A stretch of 64,000 nucleotides of DNA from Vreelandella sulfidaeris. Its GTDB lineage: Bacteria > Pseudomonadota > Gammaproteobacteria > Pseudomonadales > Halomonadaceae. Every line of letters starts with the position of its first letter. The first letter of the stretch is position 1. Both the position numbers and the translations under genes were made by a program. Under the pieces are notes generated by a model, which ran no database searches, had not been told where the DNA came from, and saw only the letters and a program-made list of their open reading frames with translations. Shown here piece after piece: positions 1 to 9,427 of this stretch. The stretch covers positions 2,480,001-2,544,000 of the forward strand of contig AP019514.1 in the NCBI GenBank assembly GCA_007182875.1, read 5' to 3'.

Positions 1-140
1 AGGTATGGGGCCCCACCCACCAAGATGACTCCCACTATTTACGTATTGTCGTGAGCAAACTGCGTTACAAATTAGGCGACGATCCCCAGTCACCTACCCT
101 ATTACAAACGGAACCCGGCATTGGCTACCGGCTCTCCTGA
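1..140 (+). CDS. kdpE: OmpR-family response regulator, C-terminal end (KdpE-like)
   Basis: Only the last ~45 codons lie in the window; the gene begins upstream. The readable end is a winged-helix DNA-binding domain with the family's closing motifs HYLRIVVSKLRYKLGDD and TEPGIGYRLS, which match KdpE-type regulators best. KdpE answers to the sensor KdpD and controls potassium uptake. The stop is 25 bases before trkA on the same strand, so a potassium-linked operon is likely. Membership in the wider OmpR family is sure; the KdpE assignment rests on the VWGP...HYLR signature and on the trkA neighbour, and another OmpR-type regulator is possible. Confidence 0.7.
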   Translation, partial: VWGPTHQDDSHYLRIVVSKLRYKLGDDPQSPTLLQTEPGIGYRLS

Positions 141-165
141 ACCCGACCGTGAGGGATAAGAGCGT

Positions 166-1537
166 ATGAAAATCATCATTCTCGGCGCCGGCCAGGTCGG
201 CGGCACCCTGGCAGAACACCTCGCCCGCGAGGAAAACGACATTACTGTCGTTGATACCGACGCCAAAAAACTGCGTGACCTACACACCAAACTCGATATC
301 CGTACCGTGACCGGGGCGGGTTCTTACCCCATTGTGCTGCGCCAGGCAGGCTGCGAAGACGCCGATATGTTGATCGCCGTCACCAACAGCGACGAGATCA
401 ATATGATCGCCTGTCAGGTCGCCCACACACTGTTTCGGACTCCGACCAAAATTGCTCGCGTGCGCCACGGCGTACTTAACCCGCAAGGGCCTGTTCGCCC
501 ACGAAGCCATCCCCATTGATGTACTGATCAGCCCCGAACAGGTGGTGACCGACCACGTGCGCCGTTTGATTGAGCACCCCGGCGCCCTGCAGGTGCTGGA
601 GTTTGCCGGCGGCTTGGTCCAACTGGTAGCGGTAAAAGCATTTTACGGCGGCCCGCTGGTGGGCCAGGATTTGGCTTTTCTACGTCGCCATATGCCCAAC
701 GTGGATACCCGCGTGGCGGCTATTTACCGCCGCAGCCGACCGATCATTCCCCGCGGCGATACGGTCATCGAGGCTGACGACGAGGTGTTTTTCCTCGCTG
801 CCCGTCTGGATATTCGTGCGGTAATGAGTGAACTGCGCCGGGTCGAGCGGGACTTCCGCCGGGTAGTGATCGCCGGGGGTGGCAATATCGGCGAGCGGCT
901 GGCGGAACATTTGGAGCATAGTCACCAGGTCAAGATCATCGAGCACAGCCTGGAGCGCTGCACCACCCTCTCTGAGCGGCTGGATCGCACCGTGGTGCTC
1001 CATGGCAGTGCCACCAGCAAACGCCTGTTGGAAGAAGAGAATATCGAAGAGTGCGATATTTTCTGTGCGCTGACCAACGACGACGAGGTCAATATCATGT
1101 CGTCGCTGCTGGCTAAGCGCTTAGGCGCCAAGAAGGTGCTGACGCTGATCAACAACGCCGCTTACGTCGATTTGGTACAAGGCGGTGAAATCGATATCGC
1201 CATTTCGCCCCAGCAGGCCACTATCGGCAGCCTGCTCACCCACGTGCGCCGCGGTGACATCGTTAACGTCCATTCGCTGCGCCGGGGCGCCGCCGAGGCG
1301 ATTGAAGCCATCGCCCACGGCGACAAGCAGTCCTCCAAAGTGGTGGGGCGCACCATCAGCGATATCGACCTACCCGAAGGCACGACCATCGGCGCGATTG
1401 TGCGCGGTAAAGAGGTCATCATCGCCCATGGCAATGTCATGGTAGAAAGCGGCGACCATGTGATTCTGTTTGTGATCGACAAGCGCCGCATCCGCGATGT
1501 GGAGCGCCTGTTCCAAGTCGGTCTTACGTTCTTTTAA
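166..1537 (+). CDS. trkA: Trk potassium uptake system protein TrkA (one frameshift)
   Basis: TrkA is the cytoplasmic NAD(H)-binding regulatory subunit of the Trk K+ transporter; it gates the TrkH/TrkI membrane channel. Two RCK/TrkA-N Rossmann halves are visible: the first starts [20 protein letters not shown] (GxGxxG), the second has [18 protein letters not shown] near residue 230, each followed by a TrkA-C domain. The coding frame changes near position 468, after IARVRH and before AYLTRKGLF, with no loss of family sequence, so a single-base indel is inferred. Joined length is about 457 residues, the normal TrkA size. It follows a KdpE-like regulator and converges with the anti-sigma gene, whose stop lies 18 bases away. 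Confidence 0.93.
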
Positions 1538-1554
1538 CTGGCGCTTTTGAGTGG

Positions 1555-2292
1555 CTAGATCTCAACCGCGCGGCCAATAAACTCAATCGGCCCGGTGGGC
1601 AGGCCGGTGGGCGAACCGGTGTCGTCTTCCAGTGTTAGCTCAAATAGCTGGTTATCCTCAAGGGGTGGCAGTTCATCCAAGCGCAAACGGATCGGCTGCC
1701 CTGGCTCCACCAACCCCAATGACACCGGCGCCTGCCACTCATCTGCTTTGGTCCAAAACTCTAGCGCTTTACCTTCGGGTACTTCGAAAGTGCCCAACGG
1801 GATCAGCTCAATTTCCTGGCGCGTTGAGGCCTGCACTACCCAACCCGCTGACTGTGTTTGCGGCGCCAGCAGAACCACCATGTACTCGGGGGTCGTCGGT
1901 TCAGTGACTTCATTGGCCAGCATCACGCCCAATACTAGCGCCGCCGCTAAGCCAAACCCGGCAGCGCCACGCCAAAGCGGCAGGCTGTGCAGCATACGGC
2001 GGGGTCTTGGCGGCACGGCAGAGGCAGGTCGAGCACGCTTAGCAACCGCCTCCCGTGACGCTAAGCTGCGCTCAATACGCGACCATAAATTGTCAGAAGG
2101 CGTTACCGGGTCGGTGATAGCGGTATAGGGCAAGAAACGCTCTTCCCAAGACATCACGGCTTGTTGCAATTCAGGCTCGTTAGGTAGCCGGGCCTCTAGC
2201 GCTTTACGCTGCTCTAACGACAGCGTACCCAGCACATATTCACCCGCTAAAGTATGGTCGTCTTCGTGTTCGTGCTGACTGGGACGGGTCAT
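1555..2292 (-). CDS. Anti-sigma factor, RskA-type
   Basis: Membrane-anchored inhibitor of the ECF sigma factor encoded just upstream. The N-terminal ~90 residues form a cytoplasmic anti-sigma domain (HTLAGEYVLGTLSLEQR), followed by one membrane segment (GAAGFGLAAALVLGVMLA) and a periplasmic RskA C-terminal domain with the typical GWVVQAS, LEFWTKADE and SLGLVEPGQ stretches. I chose the ATG at 2292 because it overlaps the sigma factor stop as ATGA, which implies translational coupling; a start three codons earlier is also open. About 245 residues, intact. RskA-type anti-sigmas are usually freed by regulated proteolysis; the inducing signal here is unknown. Confidence 0.88.
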   Translation of the reverse strand: MTRPSQHEHEDDHTLAGEYVLGTLSLEQRKALEARLPNEPELQQAVMSWEERFLPYTAITDPVTPSDNLWSRIERSLASREAVAKRARPASAVPPRPRRMLHSLPLWRGAAGFGLAAALVLGVMLANEVTEPTTPEYMVVLLAPQTQSAGWVVQASTRQEIELIPLGTFEVPEGKALEFWTKADEWQAPVSLGLVEPGQPIRLRLDELPPLEDNQLFELTLEDDTGSPTGLPTGPIEFIGRAVEI

Positions 2293-2852
2293 GCCATACA
2301 CTCCCGTAGGCGCAGCAAACTGCGTTTTATCCAGGCTTTTACGGTTCCCAGCGGCGCGCCGGTATGCGCAGCAATTTCCGCGTGACTAAGTCCATCAACA
2401 TAGGCATGGAGTACGCAGTTACGCCGCTCCGGCTCAAGCGCTTCCAAACAGCTATCCATCCGCTGGCCGGTTTGCCAATCGAAGGCTTCATCGGCAACAG
2501 AGGTGTGCTGAAAATGTTCATCGAGATCTAATTCGGTGGAATCGTGACTATCAAAAGTGACTTCACGGTCGCGATAACGGATGGCGTTCAGTGCCAGGTG
2601 ACGCGCCACGCTAAATATCCACGTTCGCGCGGATCCCTTGGCGGGATCAAAACTATCGGCACGCTGCCAAATATTAAGACAGGCATCGTGGACAATATCC
2701 TCGGCCATACCACGATCCTTGACGATTCTTATGACCACGCCTAATAGTCGGGCACCCTCATGTACATAAAGTTGGTGCAAAGCTTCATGCTCGCCACGAG
2801 CACAGTTAGCCAATGCAGCAGCATGATCAAATTCTGAAGACACGTCAGTCAA
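2289..2852 (-). CDS. ECF RNA polymerase sigma factor (SigK-like)
   Basis: Extracytoplasmic-function sigma factor of 187 residues. Region 2 (residues ~25-95) contains the conserved AEDIVHDACLNIWQRA and KGSARTWIFSVARHLALNA segments that bind core polymerase and the -10 element; region 4 (residues ~130-185) has the helix-turn-helix LSHAEIAAHTGAPLGTVKAW that reads the -35 element. The gene overlaps its anti-sigma factor by four bases, the standard arrangement for co-regulated pairs. The upstream DUF3455 gene on the same strand, 109 bases away, is a candidate regulon member. Frame is intact. Confidence 0.93.
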   Translation of the reverse strand: MTDVSSEFDHAAALANCARGEHEALHQLYVHEGARLLGVVIRIVKDRGMAEDIVHDACLNIWQRADSFDPAKGSARTWIFSVARHLALNAIRYRDREVTFDSHDSTELDLDEHFQHTSVADEAFDWQTGQRMDSCLEALEPERRNCVLHAYVDGLSHAEIAAHTGAPLGTVKAWIKRSLLRLRECMA

Positions 2853-2961
2853 ACCTCAGCTCCCTGGTGACGGCACCGACGCCGGTCGTCGTTCTCGCAA
2901 ACAGCATAGCCGCTAGGGACTCGCCAAACGAGCCCCCGGTTGAATGAGCAATTTTGCGGAC

Positions 2962-3486
2962 TTATTCAGCCGTCCAGAAGTGGTAATCGGCTTGGTAAGT
3001 CACTACGGCGATCGCACCCTCATGATCCATATCACAGGCCACATCAGGTGCAACCCCACCCTGGGTATTCAGCCTTTGAATGTAGCTAACGCCGGTCATT
3101 GCGCCTTCACCTTCCGCGGGGTTGGCTTCAACAAGCTGTAGCGGAATGTTGCCATCACCATTGGCTGCCGTGGCTAGCTGAGTGCCGGTAATTTTTGAAC
3201 CATCCAGCGCCTCCCAGGTAGCGGGCGGGCCGTAGTAGCTTCCCACTTGTGTGCCTTCACTGTCGTTCAGTGCAGCGTGGGGGCCTTTGAACACCCAGCC
3301 CATATTACCGTCGTCCTTGGTTTCGCACATGTAGGTAATAGCGCCAACACCCACGGTTTCGAGGGCGACGGTATTACCGTCCGGTACCTGGACATCCGCG
3401 GGCGTCATGTCGGCCAGCGCGACGTGACTGAAGGAGGCAATCAAGGTAGCGGCGAGTGTTGCACGCGTAAGAGGTTGGATGGTCAT
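2962..3486 (-). CDS. Secreted DUF3455 family protein
   Basis: A 174-residue protein with an N-terminal signal peptide (TRATLAATLIASFSHVALA, cleavage expected after ALA, about residue 25), so it is probably periplasmic or secreted. The mature part fits DUF3455: P-x-G near the start, an ITYMCETK segment with one cysteine, a GPxAxL segment, and a C-terminal GVAPDVACDM cysteine that may pair with the first. Function of the family is unknown. A strong ribosome site (AGGAGAC) lies before the ATG. It sits directly upstream of the ECF sigma/anti-sigma pair on the same strand, an arrangement suggesting control by that sigma factor (inference). Confidence 0.82.
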   Translation of the reverse strand: MTIQPLTRATLAATLIASFSHVALADMTPADVQVPDGNTVALETVGVGAITYMCETKDDGNMGWVFKGPHAALNDSEGTQVGSYYGPPATWEALDGSKITGTQLATAANGDGNIPLQLVEANPAEGEGAMTGVSYIQRLNTQGGVAPDVACDMDHEGAIAVVTYQADYHFWTAE

Positions 3487-3615
3487 TTTCAGTCTCCTAA
3501 AAGATTTTTATCAGCCGCCATCAATAGCAGCGGTATAGGGATTACCCGCGAGGAGACGAATTGGATGCACTTTTATTGAAAAAATAAAACGGACACTTTT
3601 GCTTTTCTAATAACT

Positions 3616-3643
3616 CAGAAAAAGCCCGCGACAGGTCGCGGGC
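3616..3643 (-). terminator. Rho-independent terminator after lamB
   Basis: Read on the minus strand, a GC-rich inverted repeat (GCCCGCGAC/GTCGCGGGC, 2-base loop) is followed by a run of five T. It lies 45 bases past the lamB stop. Confidence 0.85.
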
Positions 3644-4143
3644 AAAGAGCAATGGAAGAGAAACAGCTACAAGCTAGCCTTTCATGGCTTAGAACCACAC
3701 CTCTGACTGAACGCCGAAGGTCCACTGTCCACCGGCAAAACCTTCATTACCTAATGAGCTAGCGCCATAATTGTTCAGGTCGTCATCCCAATCGCTGAAG
3801 GTAGTAAACAGACGAATCTCAGGGCGCTGCCAGAAGCCGCCTACTTCAGGCTTAAAGGTAGGTGCGATTGTGAACTTGCTGAAGCCACCGTCTACCGCGT
3901 TACGCCCGTTATAACCCCTGCGGATCAAGATCCATCCACTGATAGCCAGCTTCGTATTGCATTTCGAAGTTTTGCGTTAGCTCATTTGCCAGGCGGACGT
4001 TAAGGCCTGCCCAGTTGTACTTGTCGCCCTGGACATAACGGTCTTCACTGGTTTCAGCCAGAATAGGGGGGCTATACGCCACTGAGGGGCAATATAGGTG
4101 GTGCCGTAGACCGCCAGACGAGTGGCGGTAGCGTCATCCGTTA

Positions 4144-4845
<702 letters not shown>

Positions 4846-5015
4846 TTAAATAGGGGCCAGCATTTTCGCTTTTGCCATCTTCGCCAATCAGTAACCCTGA
4901 GCGGGCATAAACGTTAAACGAAAACCCCTCTTCGCCATCGGCGTAACGCTCCACCCGCGCTAGGCGTTCTTCGATCTCTGCATCGCTTTCCGGCGCGACC
5001 TGGGACCGCTCGGCG

Positions 5016-5024
5016 ACCTCAGCA
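5016..5024. repeat. Target site duplication, left copy
   Basis: The 9-mer ACCTCAGCA directly abuts the left end of the IS and is repeated exactly at 6403-6411. Nine-base duplications are in the usual 8-9 bp range of IS256-family transposition. Confidence 0.93.
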
Positions 5025-6402
5025 GAGTTATAGTCAAATCTGGTGGATGGCGGTCAGGCGGCAGTCCTGTCTGACTGATCGGTTACTTGCTCTCCATCCT
5101 GGAACCGGACGTTGTTCACGACCAGTTCCAGCTTGCTGAACCCCTTGATGCGCTTCCAGCGCTTCTCGGCGCTCTGGAGCAGCTTGAAGACCATCGCCAG
5201 GGTCGTCGCTCTGGAGCCGCAGTTCCGGCTGCGCTTGCTCCGCAGGCGGACCGTGGCGAAGGTCGACTCAATCGGGTTGGTGGTGCGGATATGCACCCAG
5301 TGCTCTGCCGGGTAGTCGTAGAACGCCAGCAGTTCCTCCCGATCCTTGGCCAGGCACGCCATCGCCTTGGGGTACTTGGCCTCGAAGCGTTTCAGCGTGC
5401 GATCGAAGGCCTTGTGCGCCTCGTCGCGGGTCTCGGCCATCCAGATGTCATGCAGGTCGGCCTTGACCTTGGGCTGTACTGACTTTGGCAGCTTGTTCAG
5501 CACGTTAGCCGTCTTGTGAACCCAGCAGCGCTGATGGTCGGTCTCCGGGTAAATCTTGCTCAGGGCCGCCCAGAACCCCATGGCGCCGTCGCCCACCGCC
5601 AGCTTAGAGCCTGGGTCAGGCCGCGTTCTCGCAGGCCTGTCAGCAGGGTCTTCCAGCTGTCCGCCGACTCGCGGAAGCCGTCCTCGACGGCCACCAACTC
5701 CTTGCGGCCCTGCTCGGTGACCCCGATGATCACCAGCAGGCACAGGCGGTCATCCATGCGCACGTTGCTGTACACCCCGTCGGCCCACCAGTAGACGTAG
5801 CGACGGTCTGACAGGTCCCGCTTTCGCCACTCGGTATGCTCGTCCTCCCACTGCTTCTTGAGCCGTGACACAGTGTTGGCCGACAGACCCTTGGCCTGGT
5901 CGCCCAGCAGTGCCGCCAGCGCCTCCTGGTAGTCGCCAGTGGAGATCCCCTTCAGGTAGAGCCAAGGGATCAACTCCTCGATGCTGCGGGCTCGCTTCAG
6001 ATAGGGCGGCAGCAGGCTGCTGTTGAAGCGAGCGCCACCGCCACTGCGGTCACGCACCTTGGGCACCTGCACGCTGACATCCCCGATCCCGGTCTGGACC
6101 GTGCGCTCGGGCAGGTAGCCGTTGCGGACCACGGCCTGGCGTCCATCGTCGAGCCGCTGATCGGCATACTGCGCCAGAAAGGTGGCCAACTCGGCCTCGA
6201 CGGCCTTGGCGATCAGGTCACGGGCACCTTGGCGCAGCAGCTCGTGCAGCGGGTCAGCGACCTGGGGTTCTGGTTGTGAAAGAGTCCGGAGGGTAGAATC
6301 GGCCATGGCGTATCCACTCGTGTTGGTTGAGATCTTGGTCGTGATCAATCAACAGGATACGCCACCCTACCTCCTCCCATACACCAGACTTGAGCTTAAC
6401 TC
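5025..6402 (-). mobile_element. IS256-family insertion sequence, 1378 bp
   Basis: A complete element with imperfect terminal inverted repeats of about 26 bp: the left end reads GAGTTATAGTCAAATCTGG and the right end, on the minus strand, GAGTTAAGCTCAAGTCTGG. It is flanked by identical 9-bp direct repeats, so it inserted by simple transposition. It carries one transposase gene on the minus strand, the same direction as the lamB gene it interrupts. No passenger genes. The intact target duplication suggests a fairly recent event. Confidence 0.95.
5054..6306 (-). CDS. IS256-family (Mutator-type) transposase (one frameshift)
   Basis: DDE transposase of roughly 415 residues. The expected catalytic acidic residues are visible: D in [12 protein letters not shown] in [12 protein letters not shown] and E in [15 protein letters not shown], which also carries the family's RTTNPIES motif. 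The N-terminal DNA-binding part contains [20 protein letters not shown] and [20 protein letters not shown], typical of this family. I chose the ATG at 6306 (MADSTLRTL); an upstream in-frame start is open but starts within the terminal region. The frame changes near 5613, between GLRERGLT and KLAVGDG; whether this is a sequencing indel or inactivates the element cannot be decided here. Confidence 0.92.
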
Positions 6403-6411
6403 ACCTCAGCA
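6403..6411. repeat. Target site duplication, right copy
   Basis: Second copy of ACCTCAGCA, directly after the right inverted repeat of the IS256-family element. Confidence 0.93.
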
Positions 6412-6593
6412 CGGCGCTCGGCGGCATCGGCCCGCTGCTCCGCCGCTTCAATGCGCGCTTCCAATTCTGCAAGGCGCTGTTCCATCGTCATCTGTGCCGA
6501 AGCGACACCACTCATCACCATGCTTGCGACGGCAATGGCAATCGCTAACGGCTTCTTGAATGTCATGTTATGCATTGTTATTCGTACCTATTG

Positions 6594-6761
6594 TTATTGG
6601 TTAATATCTTTTAATCCCACGCTTTCAATCGCTTTTTCAGCCCCTTGTAGCACTGCCTTTGGCTGAGCAGGGATGGTTTCCTCACCAGGTGCATATTTTG
6701 ATAGCGCTTTATCTGAATCGATTAAGTTAAAATCGAAAACTCTTCCCTTACACAGTACGTT
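6594..6761 (-). pseudogene. Unrecognised reading-frame fragment upstream of lamB
   Basis: An open frame of about 55 codons on the minus strand ends 19 bases before the lamB start (VFDFNLIDSDKALSKYAPGE, ending AIESVGLKDINQ). It has no start codon; its coding-like sequence may continue in the next frame (DQQASLSGFKSTIGYLVERT) with a one-base shift near 6755. It might be the 3' end of a small secreted or periplasmic maltose-operon protein, with a faint likeness to MalM, but I cannot identify it. One of the two 14-bp LacI-type palindromes lies inside it. Confidence 0.3.
6713..6726. promoter_or_regulatory. LacI-type operator candidate O2
   Basis: CTGAATCGATTAAG, a near-perfect palindrome differing by one base from the site at 6861-6874. 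It lies downstream of the presumed leftward promoter. LacI-family repressors often use a second operator for looping. Confidence 0.5.
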
Positions 6762-6860
6762 CTACCAAGTAACCAATGGTGCTTTTAAAACCGCTAAGCG
6801 AAGCCTGCTGATCTATAACCACCCACTTGAGACGACACGGTTAAGAGAAGATAGACAAAA

Positions 6861-6874
6861 CTTAATCGATTAAG
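6861..6874. promoter_or_regulatory. LacI-type operator candidate O1
   Basis: CTTAATCGATTAAG is a perfect 14-bp palindrome with the central CG typical of LacI-family operators. It lies in the 500-bp region between lamB (leftward) and the LacI regulator gene at 7077 (rightward). Apart from this site, its partner at 6713-6726 and the unidentified fragment at 6594-6761, I see nothing else in 6576-7076. Confidence 0.6.
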
Positions 6875-7076
6875 TCATTAATTACCAACTGCCAAGGGCT
6901 GATTAGCGACCAATGTCTAAGGCGAGATTTCCAAGCGAGAATTCGAGCATTTTAATAGTTGTCTATCGCACCCTTCGTTTATGATCAGGGCGGCGCCGCA
7001 CAGAGGGGTTTGGATTATTTTGTGACCAGTATTCAACTAAATAGCTTATTAATAATTAGTTTTTATAGGGGGCATC

Positions 7077-8125
7077 GTGCCTGATCAACGCCAAATGACT
7101 CTCAAGGACCTTGCGCAGGAACTCGGCGTCTCCACCGCAACAATTTCCAATGCTTTTAACCGACCCGACCAGCTATCACCGGCGCTGCGTGAGCGCGTGT
7201 TAAAGGAAGCCAAACGGTTAGGTTATAGCGGCCCCGACGCCAAAGCGCGTAGCCTGCGCACCGGTCGCTCGCGGATTATTGCGGTAATTCTTGCTGAGAG
7301 CCTTCCCTACAGTTTGAACGATGCCGTGTCTAGCGAGTTTCTATCGGGTGTCGCCGAAGTTCTCGATGCCCACGGCCATACGCTATTACTACTTACCGGC
7401 CGCAATCCCGCCTCGCAGCCGCCCGGCGCTGCAAATATCGCCGACGGTTTTATCGTTTACGGCTCAATGACAAATAACAAACTGCTCAACGAGCTGCCTA
7501 CTCAGCGCCCCTTGGTATCGGTCGATTTTCATATTGAAGGCTGCCCGACGGTGCATATCGATGACACCGCTGCCAGCTACAAAATCGCTATGCATGCACT
7601 TCGAACTCCACCCAAGCGTCCGGCTATCATTAATTTGCGTTTAACCAAGGAGCACTACAACGGACAGATTACGCCTGCTCACACCCTGCTACCCGAGACC
7701 AGCACGATTAGCCGGGCACGATTGGCAGGTTTTCATACCGCACTGACGGAACAGGGCATGGATACAACGCAGGTGCCACTATGGAATATCGAAGAGAATA
7801 CATTTGAAGTAAGTTCGCGGGTGATTGCTGAGATTCTTGACCAGCCTGCAGCGCAACGGCCTGATTTATTGCTGTGCATGACAGATCGCATCGCGCTGAC
7901 AGCACTAACACTGGCAGAACAGCGCGGCATCCGAGTGCCCGAAGATCTCCGCATTACTGGTTTCGATGGCATTGCCGAAGGGCAACACCGAGCACCGCGT
8001 TTAACCACGGTGCGACAGGATAGCGTAGGCAGGGGCGGGTCGCGGCGCAGATGATCCTGGGCCGCACGCCTCTTGCTCAGCAGCAGCTAAAAGCTGAGTT
8101 GATACTAGGTGACACCTGCCCTTAA
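7077..8125 (+). CDS. LacI-family transcriptional regulator (one frameshift)
   Basis: N-terminal LacI helix-turn-helix (MTLKDLAQELGVSTATISNA, then FNRPDQLSPALRERVLKEA with the hinge region) followed by a periplasmic-binding-protein-like effector domain (GRSRIIAVILAESLPYS to ITGFDGIAEGQHR). The GTG at 7077 has a G-rich ribosome site (AGGGGG). The frame changes near 8030, in a G-rich run, and the conserved tail (GRVAAQMILGRTPLAQQQ) continues to the stop at 8123-8125; joined length about 349 residues. Divergent from lamB, with two palindromes between, so it probably controls the maltoporin region (inference). The effector sugar cannot be read from sequence. Confidence 0.88.
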
Positions 8126-8135
8126 GCCAGTAACG

Positions 8136-9140
8136 TTACTTATCTGTCGCCTGCATCGCCAGTGCCGTATCTAGCATACGGTTGGAGAAACCCCACTCGT
8201 TGTCGTACCACGCCATGATTTTTACCAGACGACCATTCACACGCGTGTGATTGGCGTCAAAAGTCGATGAGTTGGCATCGTGGTTAAAATCGATAGATAC
8301 CAGCGGCTCGGCGTTAACAGCGAGCACTGGTGAATTTGCAGCGGCCTTTTCAATAATGCCGTTAATTTCTTCTTTGGTCGTATCGCGGCTGGCGGTGAAA
8401 GTAAGGTCCACCAGTGAAACGTTGATGACCGGCACGCGCACCGCCAGGCCGTCAAACTTGCCAGCAAGCTCTGGCAGCACGATCCCCACCGCTGCTGCCG
8501 CACCCGTTTTGGTAGGAATCATGGAATGGGTGGCGCTACGCGCACGGTAAGGGTCGGAGTGATAAACATCCGACAAGTTCTGATCGTTGGTGTACGCGTG
8601 CACCGTGGTCATCAAGCCATTCTCGATACCAACTGCATCGTTCAAGGCTTTCGCGACCGGTGCTAAACAGTTGGTGGTGCAGGAAGCGTTGGAGACAACC
8701 GTGTGATCCGCGGTGAGTATTTGGTCGTTCACCCCATAAACAATGGTGGCATCAGCATCGGGGCTAGGCGCGGATATCAGAACACGCTTGGCGCCAGCAG
8801 CAATATGCTTGGCTGCTGCTTCACGCTTGGTAAATAACCCTGTGCACTCCATCACCAAATCAATCTTCTGTTCCGACCATGGCAGCTGTGCCGGATCGCG
8901 TTCCGAAGAAATCGTAATGCGGTCGCCATCCACCGTGATGCTTTCAGCGTCATGCTCTACCTTAAAAGGGAAGTGGCCATGCACGGTATCGTGACGCAGC
9001 AGGTGAGAGTTTAAAGAAGGGTCGCCCAGGTCGTTGATAGCAACCACCTGAATGCGGTCACGATAGTTATTTTCGTAAAGGGCGCGCAGCACATTGCGGC
9101 CGATACGGCCAAAACCGTTAATCGCAACTCTTATTGTCAT
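8136..9140 (-). CDS. gapA: Glyceraldehyde-3-phosphate dehydrogenase, type I
   Basis: Cytosolic glycolytic enzyme that oxidises glyceraldehyde 3-phosphate to 1,3-bisphosphoglycerate with NAD(P). The 334-residue frame is intact: Rossmann start [18 protein letters not shown], catalytic cysteine in [12 protein letters not shown] (~residue 154), the S-loop [18 protein letters not shown], and the C-terminal [16 protein letters not shown] good ribosome site (GAGGAG) precedes the ATG. Its stop is 10 bases from the convergent LacI gene. Two HexR-like palindromes lie in the 287-bp region shared with pyk, suggesting control by glycolytic intermediates. Confidence 0.97.
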   Translation of the reverse strand: MTIRVAINGFGRIGRNVLRALYENNYRDRIQVVAINDLGDPSLNSHLLRHDTVHGHFPFKVEHDAESITVDGDRITISSERDPAQLPWSEQKIDLVMECTGLFTKREAAAKHIAAGAKRVLISAPSPDADATIVYGVNDQILTADHTVVSNASCTTNCLAPVAKALNDAVGIENGLMTTVHAYTNDQNLSDVYHSDPYRARSATHSMIPTKTGAAAAVGIVLPELAGKFDGLAVRVPVINVSLVDLTFTASRDTTKEEINGIIEKAAANSPVLAVNAEPLVSIDFNHDANSSTFDANHTRVNGRLVKIMAWYDNEWGFSNRMLDTALAMQATDK

Positions 9141-9181
9141 GATAGCTCCTCAATCAACCAGTGTTTGCAAGTGGCGTACTT

Positions 9182-9197
9182 TGTAGCAAATTTACTA
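9182..9197. promoter_or_regulatory. HexR-like operator candidate near gapA
   Basis: TGTAGCAAATTTACTA resembles the HexR consensus TGTARTWWWAYTACA known from gammaproteobacteria. It is 42 bases upstream of the gapA start, where a promoter would be expected. Confidence 0.5.
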
Positions 9198-9272
9198 AAA
9201 ATACGTATTTAAGCGTCATGAGGCTGATGAATCGCGTTACAACCGCCCCAAAAGGCTAGTAATCATCCGATA

Positions 9273-9288
9273 TGTAGTAAAATTACTA
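9273..9288. promoter_or_regulatory. HexR-like operator candidate near pyk
   Basis: TGTAGTAAAATTACTA matches the HexR consensus in nearly every position. It lies between divergent gapA and pyk, 70-150 bases before the possible pyk starts. Confidence 0.6.
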
Positions 9289-9427
9289 TATGAGCGCTAT
9301 CGTAGTCCAATATTTAATCGCCAACAACTACACCCGTTATTAGGGAGAGTGCACACGTGACGAAAGCGACTTCGAACACAGCAGCCCAGGTAGCGACTCC
9401 CTCTCCTATCCTGCCCTCGGTTCCCAT

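Noticed and set aside
6673..6873. Plus-strand 66-codon frame upstream of the LacI gene
   Set aside because: No ribosome site, crosses both operator palindromes and opposes the coding-like minus-strand fragment; probably chance.
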